A stretch of DNA of 33,546 bases from assembly GCA_026713185.1 (NCBI GenBank), contig JAPOOX010000105.1, positions 1 to 33,546 of the forward strand, written 5' to 3'. The position numbers and the translations under genes are program-made. The DNA is from Gammaproteobacteria bacterium (GTDB taxonomy: Bacteria > Pseudomonadota > Gammaproteobacteria > Pseudomonadales > Azotimanducaceae). Shown here one piece after another: positions 18,473-26,536 of the stretch. The notes under the pieces were generated by a model. The model was not told where the DNA came from. It did no database searches and was given only the letters and a program-made list of their open reading frames with translations. Each line of letters opens with the position of its first letter. Position 1 is the first letter of the stretch.

Positions 18473-19204
18473 TTGGCCGCCCTCGGCATATTCCTGGTAC
18501 TCATGTTTGTAGATTTTTTTTTGATTTCAACCCCACACACATCTGTTACACCCACACCGATCGACCCGGAGACCTATGAGGTGTTTGGCAAAACCTATCA
18601 GACAATGGATCACAGCAGGGGTTATCTGGACATTGGTATAGCATCCTGGTATGGCACGGAATTCCACGGCAGATTGACATCAAATGGCGAAATTTTTGAC
18701 ATGCATGAATTAAGCGCCGCACACAAGGCTTTGCCATTACCAACTTTTGTCAAAGTGACCAATCTGGAAAATGGCAAAAAACTGGTATTACGCGTGAATG
18801 ACAGGGGGCCATTTCATGGTGACAGAGTCATTGACCTCTCTTATGGAGCGGCTCTGGAACTTGGTTTTGCAGAACAGGGAACGGTGCCTGTCGTCGTTGA
18901 ATCGCTTGATTGGATGAATTACCCGGATGACGGACCTGAAGAACCAGTCAGTAGCTATTATCTTCAACTGGGGCCGTATGTGGACCCGGCCAGCGCTTAT
19001 GATCTGATGGAGAATATCAGGAATCTGATGAATGAGAATGGAATAGAGCACCCGGTTAAAGTACTGCAAAGTGCAGATCCGTCAGGAATACATCTGTACA
19101 AAGTCTGGATTGGACCCATACTGGATGTCAGCCGGGAATTGGAACTTGCAGTGATGATCAGAGATGCAAATTTTGGTAATCCCGTAAAGATGGAGGTAAA
19201 TTGA
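18473..19204 (+). CDS. rlpA: Septal-ring lytic transglycosylase RlpA (start uncertain)
   Basis: RlpA proteins bind and, in Pseudomonas, cleave glycan strands that lack stem peptides at the septum. A double-psi beta barrel spans about 54-135 (GIASWYGTEFHGRLTSNGE, RVNDRGPFHGDRVIDLS), with E73, H84 and D110 matching the residues needed for catalysis in the Pseudomonas enzyme. A SPOR domain follows from about 162 (YYLQLGPYV ... VWIGPI). The start is unclear: the frame is open back to a TAG at 18374, with no ATG before 18503, so I use TTG 18473. The N-terminus is a hydrophobic anchor (2-19) with no cysteine, unlike the usual RlpA lipoprotein. Confidence 0.9.
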   Translation: MAALGIFLVLMFVDFFLISTPHTSVTPTPIDPETYEVFGKTYQTMDHSRGYLDIGIASWYGTEFHGRLTSNGEIFDMHELSAAHKALPLPTFVKVTNLENGKKLVLRVNDRGPFHGDRVIDLSYGAALELGFAEQGTVPVVVESLDWMNYPDDGPEEPVSSYYLQLGPYVDPASAYDLMENIRNLMNENGIEHPVKVLQSADPSGIHLYKVWIGPILDVSRELELAVMIRDANFGNPVKMEVN

Positions 19205-20409
19205 ATAGCAGTAAACTTTTAGTATGTAACATTACCGGGCGATTGCTCAAACTCGCCATTTTCTGGGTGGCGGCAAGCAGCTTCGCAAACGAGCCTGTAA
19301 TCATTCCCGAGGCGCCGGGGGTTGCGGCTGAAGCGTGGCTTCTGATGGACGCTTCGACCAGCAAGGAACTGGTGGAACATAACAGTCAACTACGTTTGCC
19401 TCCAGCCAGCCTGACAAAGATCATGACCAGCTATGTTGCCGCTTCAGAGTTAGAAAATGGCGGCATCAAACTTGATGATGAGGTTCTGGTCAGCGTCGAA
19501 TCCTGGAAGAAGGAAGGATCCCGGATGTTTATTCAGGAAGGTACCAGAGTCAGTGTTGAAGACCTGATCCGGGGAATAGTAATCCAGTCCGGTAATGATG
19601 CCAGTGTAGCTCTGGCAGAACACATTGCAGGGAGTGAAGAATTATTTGTGGATGTGATGAATCAGCAGGCCGACCTGCTGGGCATGACTGATACCCATTT
19701 CATGAATGCCACCGGATTACCTGATGAAAATCATTACACCAGCGCCAGAGATTTGGCGAAGCTTACAGTTGCCCTGATCAACAATTTTCCAGAGCATTAC
19801 AAGATCTATTCAGAAAAGTCATTTACCTACAACAACATTTCACAAAGGAACAGAAACTCACTTCTGTTTCGGGACAATACGGTTGACGGTGTGAAAACAG
19901 GTTACACTTCTGCTTCGGGGTATAGTCTTGTGACATCCTCCAGGAGGGAGGATATGCGGCTGATTACGGTCGTACTGGGTGCAACCTCAGAATCGAGCAG
20001 AGCTAATGAGAGTCAAAAGTTACTGACATACGGGTTCAGATATTTTGAAACAGTTCCACTTTACCGGAAAAACGAATCTCTGAAAAAGGTACGGGTATGG
20101 GGGGGTACAGACAACTCAATCGACCTCGGGTTGGCCGAAGACATTGTCATAACCTTACCGAGAGGTGCAAGAAACAGTCTTGAGGCATCTACGATCATAC
20201 GTAATAATGAGATTCATGCCCCTTTAAGGGTGGGCCAGGAACTGGGTACTCTAACGGTCAGGATGGGAGATTCCGGGGAGATCAATGAATATCCTGTGGT
20301 TGCTTTGGACAAGATCAACAGCGCCGGGTTCTTCAGTAGACTTTGGGAGTCCATCCAGCTTTTTTTCCTGAAGTTGTTCGGAGGTGATCCCCTCGCACTG
20401 GAGGGCTGA
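19201..20409 (+). CDS. dacA: D-alanyl-D-alanine carboxypeptidase (PBP5/6 type)
   Basis: Trims the terminal D-alanine from peptidoglycan pentapeptides and so limits cross-linking. The 402-residue protein has a signal peptide (RLLKLAIFWVAASSFA), then the class C low-mass PBP motifs S70-L-T-K73, S130-G-N132 and K232-T-G234. A beta-rich C-terminal domain follows, ending in an amphipathic helix (RLWESIQLFFLKLFG) that anchors such enzymes to the membrane. The start is TTG 19201, overlapping the rlpA stop by four bases, with GGAGG at 19192-19196. Pseudomonas calls the orthologue dacC. Confidence 0.96.
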   Translation: MNSSKLLVCNITGRLLKLAIFWVAASSFANEPVIIPEAPGVAAEAWLLMDASTSKELVEHNSQLRLPPASLTKIMTSYVAASELENGGIKLDDEVLVSVESWKKEGSRMFIQEGTRVSVEDLIRGIVIQSGNDASVALAEHIAGSEELFVDVMNQQADLLGMTDTHFMNATGLPDENHYTSARDLAKLTVALINNFPEHYKIYSEKSFTYNNISQRNRNSLLFRDNTVDGVKTGYTSASGYSLVTSSRREDMRLITVVLGATSESSRANESQKLLTYGFRYFETVPLYRKNESLKKVRVWGGTDNSIDLGLAEDIVITLPRGARNSLEASTIIRNNEIHAPLRVGQELGTLTVRMGDSGEINEYPVVALDKINSAGFFSRLWESIQLFFLKLFGGDPLALEG

Positions 20410-20410
20410 T

Positions 20411-20671
20411 GTGCAGACACCGAAAATAACGTTTCCCTGTGATTACCCCATCAGGGTGATAGGTGTTTCTTCGTCGACTTTTCTGGACGATGTGCTGACC
20501 ATTGTATGCAAATACGACGACACAATGGGCATAGACAAAGTGAAGGAACGTGTGAGTCGGCAGGGATCTTACACCTCGATTACATTGTCGTTAAGGGCAA
20601 CAGGTGAGGTGCAATTGCAACGGATGTTCGTCGAACTGAAGCAGTGTGTTGCCGTCAGGCTGGTGTTGTAA
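20411..20671 (+). CDS. ybeD: YbeD/DUF493 family protein
   Basis: A small ferredoxin-like-fold protein, 86 residues, that sits between dacA and lipB in many gammaproteobacteria; its role is unproven, though a regulatory link to lipoate synthesis has been proposed from context and an ACT-like fold. Family strings are ITFPCDYPIRVIG and RQGSYTSITLSLRATGEVQL. I start it at GTG 20411, one base after the dacA stop and downstream of GGAGGG; the ATG at 20384 lies inside dacA. Its stop directly abuts the lipB ATG. Confidence 0.92.
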   Translation: MQTPKITFPCDYPIRVIGVSSSTFLDDVLTIVCKYDDTMGIDKVKERVSRQGSYTSITLSLRATGEVQLQRMFVELKQCVAVRLVL

Positions 20672-21313
20672 ATGGCGTATCCACTTGTTGTCAAAAAGTT
20701 GGGGTCCCGGTCATACAGGGACTGCTGGATGGAGATGAAGTCATTTACCGATACCCGTAATGATCATACAACCGACGAACTCTGGCTACTGGAACATCCA
20801 CCGGTCTTTACTCTGGGCCAGGCTGGCAAGGAAGAACATATCCTTGATGCAGGTAATATAGAAGTCGTGCGCGCGGACCGTGGCGGACAGGTTACGTATC
20901 ACGGTCCAGGACAACTCGTTGGCTATACGTTATGGGATATAAAACGCAGGGAGATGGGCATAAAAAGGCTGGTCTGTGGCATGGAGAGTGCACTCATCAG
21001 GATATTGGATGAACTGGGCATCCGGGCCGTAACAGATGCCAGTGCCCATGGCGTTTTTGTTGAGCAGGAGAAAATTGCATCATTGGGTTTCAGAATACGA
21101 AAAGGTTGTACATATCATGGTTTCAGTCTCAATCTTGATCTTGAACTTGAACCCTTTTCCAGAATTAACCCTTGTGGATATGCAGGAATGAAAGTTACTG
21201 ATATTGCGAGTCAGGGAGTTATTATTAACCGTGGAAGAATCGAGGAACTGGCGATCAAACATGTGGCGATGGAATTCGGATATTATACCGTTGACAGCAG
21301 GTTAATGGTCTGA
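20672..21313 (+). CDS. lipB: Octanoyl-[acyl carrier protein]:protein octanoyltransferase
   Basis: Moves the octanoyl group from acyl carrier protein onto lipoyl domains (for example E2 subunits and GcvH), the first step of endogenous lipoate synthesis. The 213-residue protein shows RGGQVTYHGPGQLVGY (70-85) and the catalytic pair K134 (EKIASLGFRI) and C168 (INPCGYAGMKVTDI), matching E. coli K135 and C169. ATG 20672 follows the ybeD stop with no gap, and lipA, which acts next, begins three bases after its own stop. Confidence 0.97.
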   Translation: MAYPLVVKKLGSRSYRDCWMEMKSFTDTRNDHTTDELWLLEHPPVFTLGQAGKEEHILDAGNIEVVRADRGGQVTYHGPGQLVGYTLWDIKRREMGIKRLVCGMESALIRILDELGIRAVTDASAHGVFVEQEKIASLGFRIRKGCTYHGFSLNLDLELEPFSRINPCGYAGMKVTDIASQGVIINRGRIEELAIKHVAMEFGYYTVDSRLMV

Positions 21314-21316
21314 GAC

Positions 21317-22309
21317 ATGGCAAGGTCAGAAAAAAACAGACTGGTTCAGGGCAAAAAGCTCAGAGGTGCGGAAAAAGTCCGGCGTATCCCGATCAAGGTA
21401 ATCCCTGCGGAAACCATTCCGCGCAAGCCCGACTGGATCCGTGTCAGGGTTCCTGCAACTCCTCGTATCAGCCAGATCAGAAAGATACTGCGCAGCCGAA
21501 AACTGGCATCGGTCTGTGAGGAAGCGAGTTGTCCAAATCTACCTGAGTGTTTTTCCAAAGGCACGGCAACATTTATGATTATGGGTGAAATCTGCACCCG
21601 CCGGTGTCCTTTCTGCGATGTTGCGCATGGAAAACCGAACCCCCTGGATGAGGATGAACCAGAGAATCTCGCCGCTGCTATTGAAGCTATGCAATTACGT
21701 CATGTTGTGGTTACATCGGTAGACCGGGACGATTTAAAGGACAGTGGCTCCGGACACTTTGCGGCCTGTATTGATGCCATTCGCCGTAGAGTGCCCGATG
21801 TTACGCTGGAAGTACTGGTACCGGATTTTCGAGGGAGAATGGAAGTTGCACTGGACAAGTTATCCCTCTCACGACCTGATGTATTCAATCATAATCTGGA
21901 AACTGTCCCCCGTTTGTATAAAAAGGTACGCCCGGGTGCGGATTACCAATGGTCGCTGAAACTGTTGGAAGACTATAAGTTGAGGAATCCGGGGATCGTA
22001 ACGAAATCAGGACTGATGCTGGGTCTTGGCGAGGAGGAGCAGGAAATCAGGGATGTTCTGTCTGATTTGCGTCAACATCGAGTGGATATGGTCACTCTTG
22101 GACAGTATCTTCAGCCGGGGAAACATCACCTGCCCGTGGAAAGATTCGTGCACCCCGGTGAATTCAATGCATTGGGTGAATTGGCAAAGGCAATGGGTTT
22201 TTCGTCTGTAGCCAGTGGTCCACTTGTACGTTCTTCATACCACGCAGACCTGCAGGCGAAAGAATTACTCCCCGCAGGTGCTGCAGAGCGGGTTTTTTTT
22301 GAGTCGTAA
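21317..22309 (+). CDS. lipA: Lipoyl synthase
   Basis: A radical SAM enzyme that inserts two sulfur atoms into the octanoyl chain made by LipB. In its 330 residues the auxiliary [4Fe-4S] cluster ligands are C67, C72 and C78 ([12 protein letters not shown]) and the radical SAM cluster ligands are C93, C97 and C100 (CTRRCPFC). The RSSYHAD stretch near the C-terminus supplies the conserved serine ligand. The tail is somewhat unusual in that its last codons form an intrinsic-terminator-like hairpin and a run of eight T, and overlap the convergent moeB gene by 45 bases. Confidence 0.97.
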   Translation: MARSEKNRLVQGKKLRGAEKVRRIPIKVIPAETIPRKPDWIRVRVPATPRISQIRKILRSRKLASVCEEASCPNLPECFSKGTATFMIMGEICTRRCPFCDVAHGKPNPLDEDEPENLAAAIEAMQLRHVVVTSVDRDDLKDSGSGHFAACIDAIRRRVPDVTLEVLVPDFRGRMEVALDKLSLSRPDVFNHNLETVPRLYKKVRPGADYQWSLKLLEDYKLRNPGIVTKSGLMLGLGEEEQEIRDVLSDLRQHRVDMVTLGQYLQPGKHHLPVERFVHPGEFNALGELAKAMGFSSVASGPLVRSSYHADLQAKELLPAGAAERVFFES

Positions 22310-23008
22310 TTTTTGCCATTCCATGAACTTTGCATCAAAAACCAGTACATAGCCGGACAGGGATTCGCCAAATCCCGCGATAAGTTTGATGGCCTCTGTT
22401 GCCTGAATGGCTCCGATTACGCCGACTATAGAGGCCGCCACACCAGTTTCGGCGCAGTTCAGCACACCGTCTTGTGCATCTTGATACAGACAACGATAGC
22501 AGGGTGAATCTTTGCGGCCCGGATCATAAACCATCACCTGACCCTCCAGTCGAATCGCGGCGCCGGAAACCAGAGGTGTAGCTCCTGCAACACAGGCATC
22601 ATTTATTTTGAACCGGGCCTGAAAGTTATCGGTACAGTCCAGGACAATGTCAGCCGCCATGACTTCGTCATGCAATTGCTTTTGATCCATCTTCCCGGAA
22701 ATACAGGTGATGCATATGCCGGGGTTTAATGCGTTGATCGTCTGTCTGGCAGACTCAACCTTATCCATACCAATGCGATCAGTGACATGCGCAATCTGTC
22801 GCTGCAGATTGGACAGATCAACCTGATCATGATCAGCCAGTATCAGGTGACCAACACCAGCAGCGGCGAGATACAATGCAACGGGGCAACCCAGTCCACC
22901 CAGACCGATAATCAATACGCGGGCATCCAGCAATCGTTGCTGTCCGTTCAGATCGATTTCCGGCAGCATGATCTGTCGGCTGTACCGGAGTAAATCCTGG
23001 TCATTCAC
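22265..23008 (-). CDS. moeB: MoeB/ThiF-family sulfur-carrier adenylyltransferase
   Basis: Adenylates the C-terminal glycine of a small sulfur-carrier protein (MoaD for molybdopterin, or ThiS for thiazole). The 247-residue protein has the Rossmann loop GLGGLG (35-40), the nucleotide-site strings NLQRQ and DCTDNF, and two zinc-binding pairs, C170-x-x-C173 and C242-x-x-C245. C185 lies where ThiF has a conserved cysteine. Sequence alone does not settle MoeB against ThiF; the hemA-prfA-prmC-moeB context favours the name moeB. The start is GTG, overlapping the prmC stop by four bases. Its 3' end overlaps lipA. Confidence 0.9.
   Translation of the reverse strand: MNDQDLLRYSRQIMLPEIDLNGQQRLLDARVLIIGLGGLGCPVALYLAAAGVGHLILADHDQVDLSNLQRQIAHVTDRIGMDKVESARQTINALNPGICITCISGKMDQKQLHDEVMAADIVLDCTDNFQARFKINDACVAGATPLVSGAAIRLEGQVMVYDPGRKDSPCYRCLYQDAQDGVLNCAETGVAASIVGVIGAIQATEAIKLIAGFGESLSGYVLVFDAKFMEWQKLRLKKNPLCSTCGE
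22271..22300 (+). terminator. Intrinsic terminator inside the lipA coding end
   Basis: CCCGC (22271-22275) and GCGGG (22288-22292) form a perfect 5-bp GC stem around a 12-base loop that itself contains CTGCAG, followed at once by eight T (22293-22300). This is the shape of a Rho-independent terminator, and it lies before the lipA stop codon (22307-22309). In the other direction the hairpin lies within the last codons of moeB and is followed by a weak T-containing tract, so it is better oriented for the forward strand. Confidence 0.7.
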
Positions 23009-23832
23009 TGGAAGGTTGCCTTTATAGCCCGTGGCAGTCGATTCAGGTCATCAAACATTTCAATTGCAACACATCCCTGATCTTTAAGTAAATCCTGAAC
23101 CGCGTCGCGCTGATCGAAGCCGTGTTCAAGAATGAGTATACCACCGGACTTGATTATCCTGCGGGTTCCCTTAATCACAAGCTGAACATCATGTAACCCG
23201 GAATCGCCGGATACAAGCGCCACGGGTGGTTCTGCCTGAAGTGCATCCAGGTGGGGATCGTTTGCCCGAATATAGGGTGGATTACACACTACCATGTCCA
23301 TGCTGTGAGTGGCTATGGCTTCTGTCCAATGCCCCCTGAACAGGAACAGGTTATCAATTCCTGTAGCATTTTTTTGAGCCATGCGCAGACTCGCTGAACT
23401 ACAATCATTGGCAAACAATTGCCAGTCAGGTTGTTCCAGTGCCAGTGTAATTGCTATCGCTCCGGAACCAGTGCCAAGATCCACTACCTTGCATGCTCCA
23501 TCAGGCATTGCCTCCAGGGCTAATTCCACCAGCAATTCGGTTTCGGGACGTGGTATCAGTGTCGCTGAATTGACACTCAGACGAGAGCGCCAGAAATCCT
23601 TATAACCCAGGATATAGGCAACCGGTTCTCCAGTCTGTCGCCGACGAACCATTTCTTCAAATTTGAAGCGAACACAGTTCTCAGGAACCAGATCATCATG
23701 GGATAGCAGCCAGCTTCTGGATTTACCGGTGACATGCGCCAGCATGAGCTGGCAATCGAGAAGGGGGGTGTCGGATTGCTCCAGGCAGACTGCCAGCGCC
23801 AGTAATTGACGGATTGTCCGCTTAACTGTCAT
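23005..23832 (-). CDS. prmC: Release factor glutamine methyltransferase
   Basis: Methylates the glutamine of the GGQ motif of peptide chain release factors using S-adenosylmethionine, raising termination efficiency. The 275-residue chain has a helical N-terminal domain, then a class I methyltransferase fold with [16 protein letters not shown] and the substrate-binding NPPY in VVCNPPYIR. Its target RF1 is encoded immediately upstream; the two genes overlap by 11 bases. The start is ATG (complement of 23830-23832). Confidence 0.96.
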   Translation of the reverse strand: MTVKRTIRQLLALAVCLEQSDTPLLDCQLMLAHVTGKSRSWLLSHDDLVPENCVRFKFEEMVRRRQTGEPVAYILGYKDFWRSRLSVNSATLIPRPETELLVELALEAMPDGACKVVDLGTGSGAIAITLALEQPDWQLFANDCSSASLRMAQKNATGIDNLFLFRGHWTEAIATHSMDMVVCNPPYIRANDPHLDALQAEPPVALVSGDSGLHDVQLVIKGTRRIIKSGGILILEHGFDQRDAVQDLLKDQGCVAIEMFDDLNRLPRAIKATFQ

Positions 23833-24919
23833 CGTCTCCCAGTCCCAGGGACCTGAGTTGGTCTGCCTGATACTCCTGAATCAATTGATTGATAATCGGC
23901 TGCAATTCACCGGTCATTGTCTGGGTAAGCCGGTGCAGGGTCAGGTTGATTCGATGGTCCGTTACTCTGCCGTCCGGGAAATTATAAGTACGGATTTTCT
24001 CTGAGCGATCGCCACTGCCAACAAGATTGCGTCGTGTTTCCGCTTGTTCCCTGGATTGTTCCTGTTGCGCCAGGTCCAGCAATCTGGCCTGTAGAAGACT
24101 CATTGCCCTGGCCTTGTTCTTGTGCTGTGAGCGTTCGTCCTGGCATTCGACGACGATGCCTGTGGGCAAGTGGGTCAGTCGAACGGCTGAATCTGTTTTA
24201 TTCACGTGTTGTCCTCCGGAGCCGGAAGCACGGAAAGTGTCGACGCGAAGGTCGTTTTTGTCGATTGTGAATTCGTTGATGGTTTCTATTTCGGGAAGTA
24301 CGGCCACGGTACATGCAGAAGTGTGAATCCGACCCTGGGATTCCGTTTGCGGTACTCGCTGCACACGATGGATGCCTGATTCAAATTTGAGCTTTCCATA
24401 TACTCCTTTTCCGACAATTCGCGTAATGATCTCCTTGAACCCACCATGATCACCGGGTCTTTCGTTCAGTATTTCCAAATTCCATCTGTTTTCCTCGGCA
24501 AACCGGCTGTACATTTTAAACAAGTCCCCGGTAAAAATGGCCGCCTCGTCACCACCGGTACCGGCACGAATTTCCAGGAATACATTACGGGAATCATTGG
24601 CATCGGTGGGTATCAGTAACCGTTTGATATCCATCTCAATATTTTCAAGGACAGTTTCAAGCTTATCGATCTCATCAATTGCCATTTCCCTGATGTCCGG
24701 ATCGTCATCTTTGGCCATATGACGGGTATCTTCCAACTCTTCTGCAGTCTGCTGCCAGTGCCGGTAAGCAAGAACAACTGGTTCGAGCTCTGTGTATTCT
24801 ATGGAATAGCTGCGAAACAGATTCTGATCACTAACGGTCTCTGCATCCCCCAACAAAGCAGCGAGTTCGCCGTATCTTTCGACAAGTTGTTCCAGTTTTG
24901 ATATCAGTGAAGCTTTCAT
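23822..24919 (-). CDS. prfA: Peptide chain release factor 1
   Basis: Recognises UAG and UAA in the ribosomal A site and triggers release of the finished chain. The 365-residue product has the GGQ motif in [14 protein letters not shown] and no sign of the frameshift site typical of RF2. The codon-reading tripeptide is PQT in [18 protein letters not shown]. coli RF1 has PAT and others PVT, so the P-x-T pattern is kept with glutamine in the variable middle place. The start is ATG, one base after the hemA stop. Confidence 0.97.
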   Translation of the reverse strand: MKASLISKLEQLVERYGELAALLGDAETVSDQNLFRSYSIEYTELEPVVLAYRHWQQTAEELEDTRHMAKDDDPDIREMAIDEIDKLETVLENIEMDIKRLLIPTDANDSRNVFLEIRAGTGGDEAAIFTGDLFKMYSRFAEENRWNLEILNERPGDHGGFKEIITRIVGKGVYGKLKFESGIHRVQRVPQTESQGRIHTSACTVAVLPEIETINEFTIDKNDLRVDTFRASGSGGQHVNKTDSAVRLTHLPTGIVVECQDERSQHKNKARAMSLLQARLLDLAQQEQSREQAETRRNLVGSGDRSEKIRTYNFPDGRVTDHRINLTLHRLTQTMTGELQPIINQLIQEYQADQLRSLGLGDDDS

Positions 24920-24920
24920 G

Positions 24921-26192
24921 TCAACTCGTGCGATTATTTTTTCTGTTCAGATGAAACAGTTGTTTGATGGCTGCAAGCAGGTCATGGCGGCCATCTGTAC
25001 CCGCCTGTTTGATCTCTACAGAAGGGATGTGAATGATCTTGTTGGTTAACTGGTCAGCAAATGCAGACAGGACGATCTCGGGATCATCTCCTTTCTGCAA
25101 GCGATTCAGTGCCTTTTCCAATTCCGCCTGTTTCAGATGTTCATGTCGATGGCGAAATTCCAACAATGTATCCACTGCATCAAGTGACCGGTAATGATCC
25201 ATGAATACGGCAACCGCCTCATCTATGATTTGTAACGCGTCATGAACTGCATCCTGTCGCAAAGTCATATTTTCTCTGACGATTTCCTGCAGGTCGTCAA
25301 TTCCATACAGATAAATATCCCGAAGGGATGACACTTCGGGTTCTATATCACGGGGTACAGCCAGGTCCACCATGAAGATCGGCTTATGGCGCCGGGATTT
25401 CAGTGCGTATTCTATGGTGCTCTTGCTCAGAATGGGTAATCTTGATCCTGTAGATGAAATCAGAATATCGGTACTTTCCAGTTTGTGCGGTACGGACTCC
25501 AGACTGATTGCATGGGCCTGGAAGTTCTTTGCCAGCAGTTCAGCGTTGGAGAAGGTTCTGTTTGCAATGGCCAGGTTGGTGACATTGGCGCTTCTCAAGT
25601 GCGTTGCCAGTAGCTCGATAGTTTCTCCGGCGCCGATGAGCAGAACATTGCAGGAGCTGATATCGGAAAACAGTTGTCTGGCCAGTGTCACTGCAATGGA
25701 TGCTACCGAAACAGGATTTTCTCCAAGACCTGTTTCGGTACGCACCTTTTTAGTGACCCTGTTTGTGGATTGTGCAAGGTTGTCAAGATCAGGACCCGTT
25801 GTGTTGAATTTATGGGCCAGGGTGAAGCAGTCTTTGAATTGACCCAGAATTTGCGTTTCACCCAACACCATTGAATCCAGACCGCAGGCAACACACATGG
25901 CGTGCTGAACCGCTTTGTACTCTTTATAACTATAAGTGGAATCCTGTAATTGGGTCACCGGAATGTTATGGTATTCCGCAAGCCAGTTGATGATGATGGC
26001 AGGGTCCGGTGAATCTCCAACTGCAATGGCCTCAGTTCGATTACAAGTGGACAGAATAGCCAATTCCCTGAAATTACAGTCTTCTTTCAGGGCGGGCAGT
26101 ACTTGTGCCAGTTGACTCTCGTCAAAAGCTACCTTTTCCCGCAAAGATACAGGAGCAGTCCGGTGATTGAGTCCCACAATTATTAAATCCAT
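24921..26192 (-). CDS. hemA: Glutamyl-tRNA reductase
   Basis: Reduces glutamyl-tRNA(Glu) to glutamate-1-semialdehyde with NADPH, the committed step of C5-pathway haem synthesis. The 423 residues include the catalytic C50 in [23 protein letters not shown] (7-20), the NADPH-binding GAGET and the C-terminal dimerisation helices. E. coli HemA is haem-regulated through its N-terminus, but no such feature is readable here. It is the first gene of the reverse hemA-prfA-prmC-moeB run and diverges from the TPR-lipoprotein gene. Confidence 0.97.
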   Translation of the reverse strand: MDLIIVGLNHRTAPVSLREKVAFDESQLAQVLPALKEDCNFRELAILSTCNRTEAIAVGDSPDPAIIINWLAEYHNIPVTQLQDSTYSYKEYKAVQHAMCVACGLDSMVLGETQILGQFKDCFTLAHKFNTTGPDLDNLAQSTNRVTKKVRTETGLGENPVSVASIAVTLARQLFSDISSCNVLLIGAGETIELLATHLRSANVTNLAIANRTFSNAELLAKNFQAHAISLESVPHKLESTDILISSTGSRLPILSKSTIEYALKSRRHKPIFMVDLAVPRDIEPEVSSLRDIYLYGIDDLQEIVRENMTLRQDAVHDALQIIDEAVAVFMDHYRSLDAVDTLLEFRHRHEHLKQAELEKALNRLQKGDDPEIVLSAFADQLTNKIIHIPSVEIKQAGTDGRHDLLAAIKQLFHLNRKNNRTS

Positions 26193-26536
26193 TGAACGAA
26201 TATCGACCGTACTTACAATTTAATTTGCTGGTACATACTGCACCAGGAGAGTTAACCGGTTTTTCACCGCGGACATCTCACTGTGACTATCGTAAAGATT
26301 TCAATGTTATCCGGATGACTCGGCTGCCATGTGAAAGTAGAATGAACCTTGAGCGTCCATCATCAAGGTTCTATTGTACGTTGGTTGAACCGTTGAATAT
26401 AGTTGATAATCAGGGTGCTGGTGTATTGAGTTTCTGGACAATAAGTAATTTTAAGGCTGACCCGAAGAGAGAATCCATTTGCATGGCTAACACAACAATA
26501 CAGCTGTTCATGATCCGGACAAGAGCCAGGGTTAAA
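26193..26536. promoter_or_regulatory. Divergent control region between hemA and the TPR-lipoprotein gene
   Basis: This 344-base gap must carry promoters in both directions. I see no sharp -35/-10 pair, but AT-rich stretches lie just upstream of hemA (26217-26227). Two dyads stand out: a weak one, CTGGT/ACCAG at 26228-26246, and a strong 9-bp one at 26344-26371 listed separately. The forward frame of the TPR gene happens to be open throughout, but the translation has no protein character and is unlikely to be coding. Confidence 0.45.
26344..26371. repeat. 9-bp perfect inverted repeat
   Basis: GAACCTTGA (26344-26352) and TCAAGGTTC (26363-26371) are exact reverse complements around a 10-base spacer. 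The spacing of about one helical turn per half-site suits a dimeric DNA-binding protein, and the same sequence could form a hairpin in a leader RNA. There is no T-run after it, so it is not an intrinsic terminator. Confidence 0.6.

Noticed and set aside
26192-26482. N-terminal extension of the TPR lipoprotein (open frame from 26192)
   Set aside because: The translation is not protein-like, it fills the divergent promoter region, and a lipoprotein signal begins at 26537.
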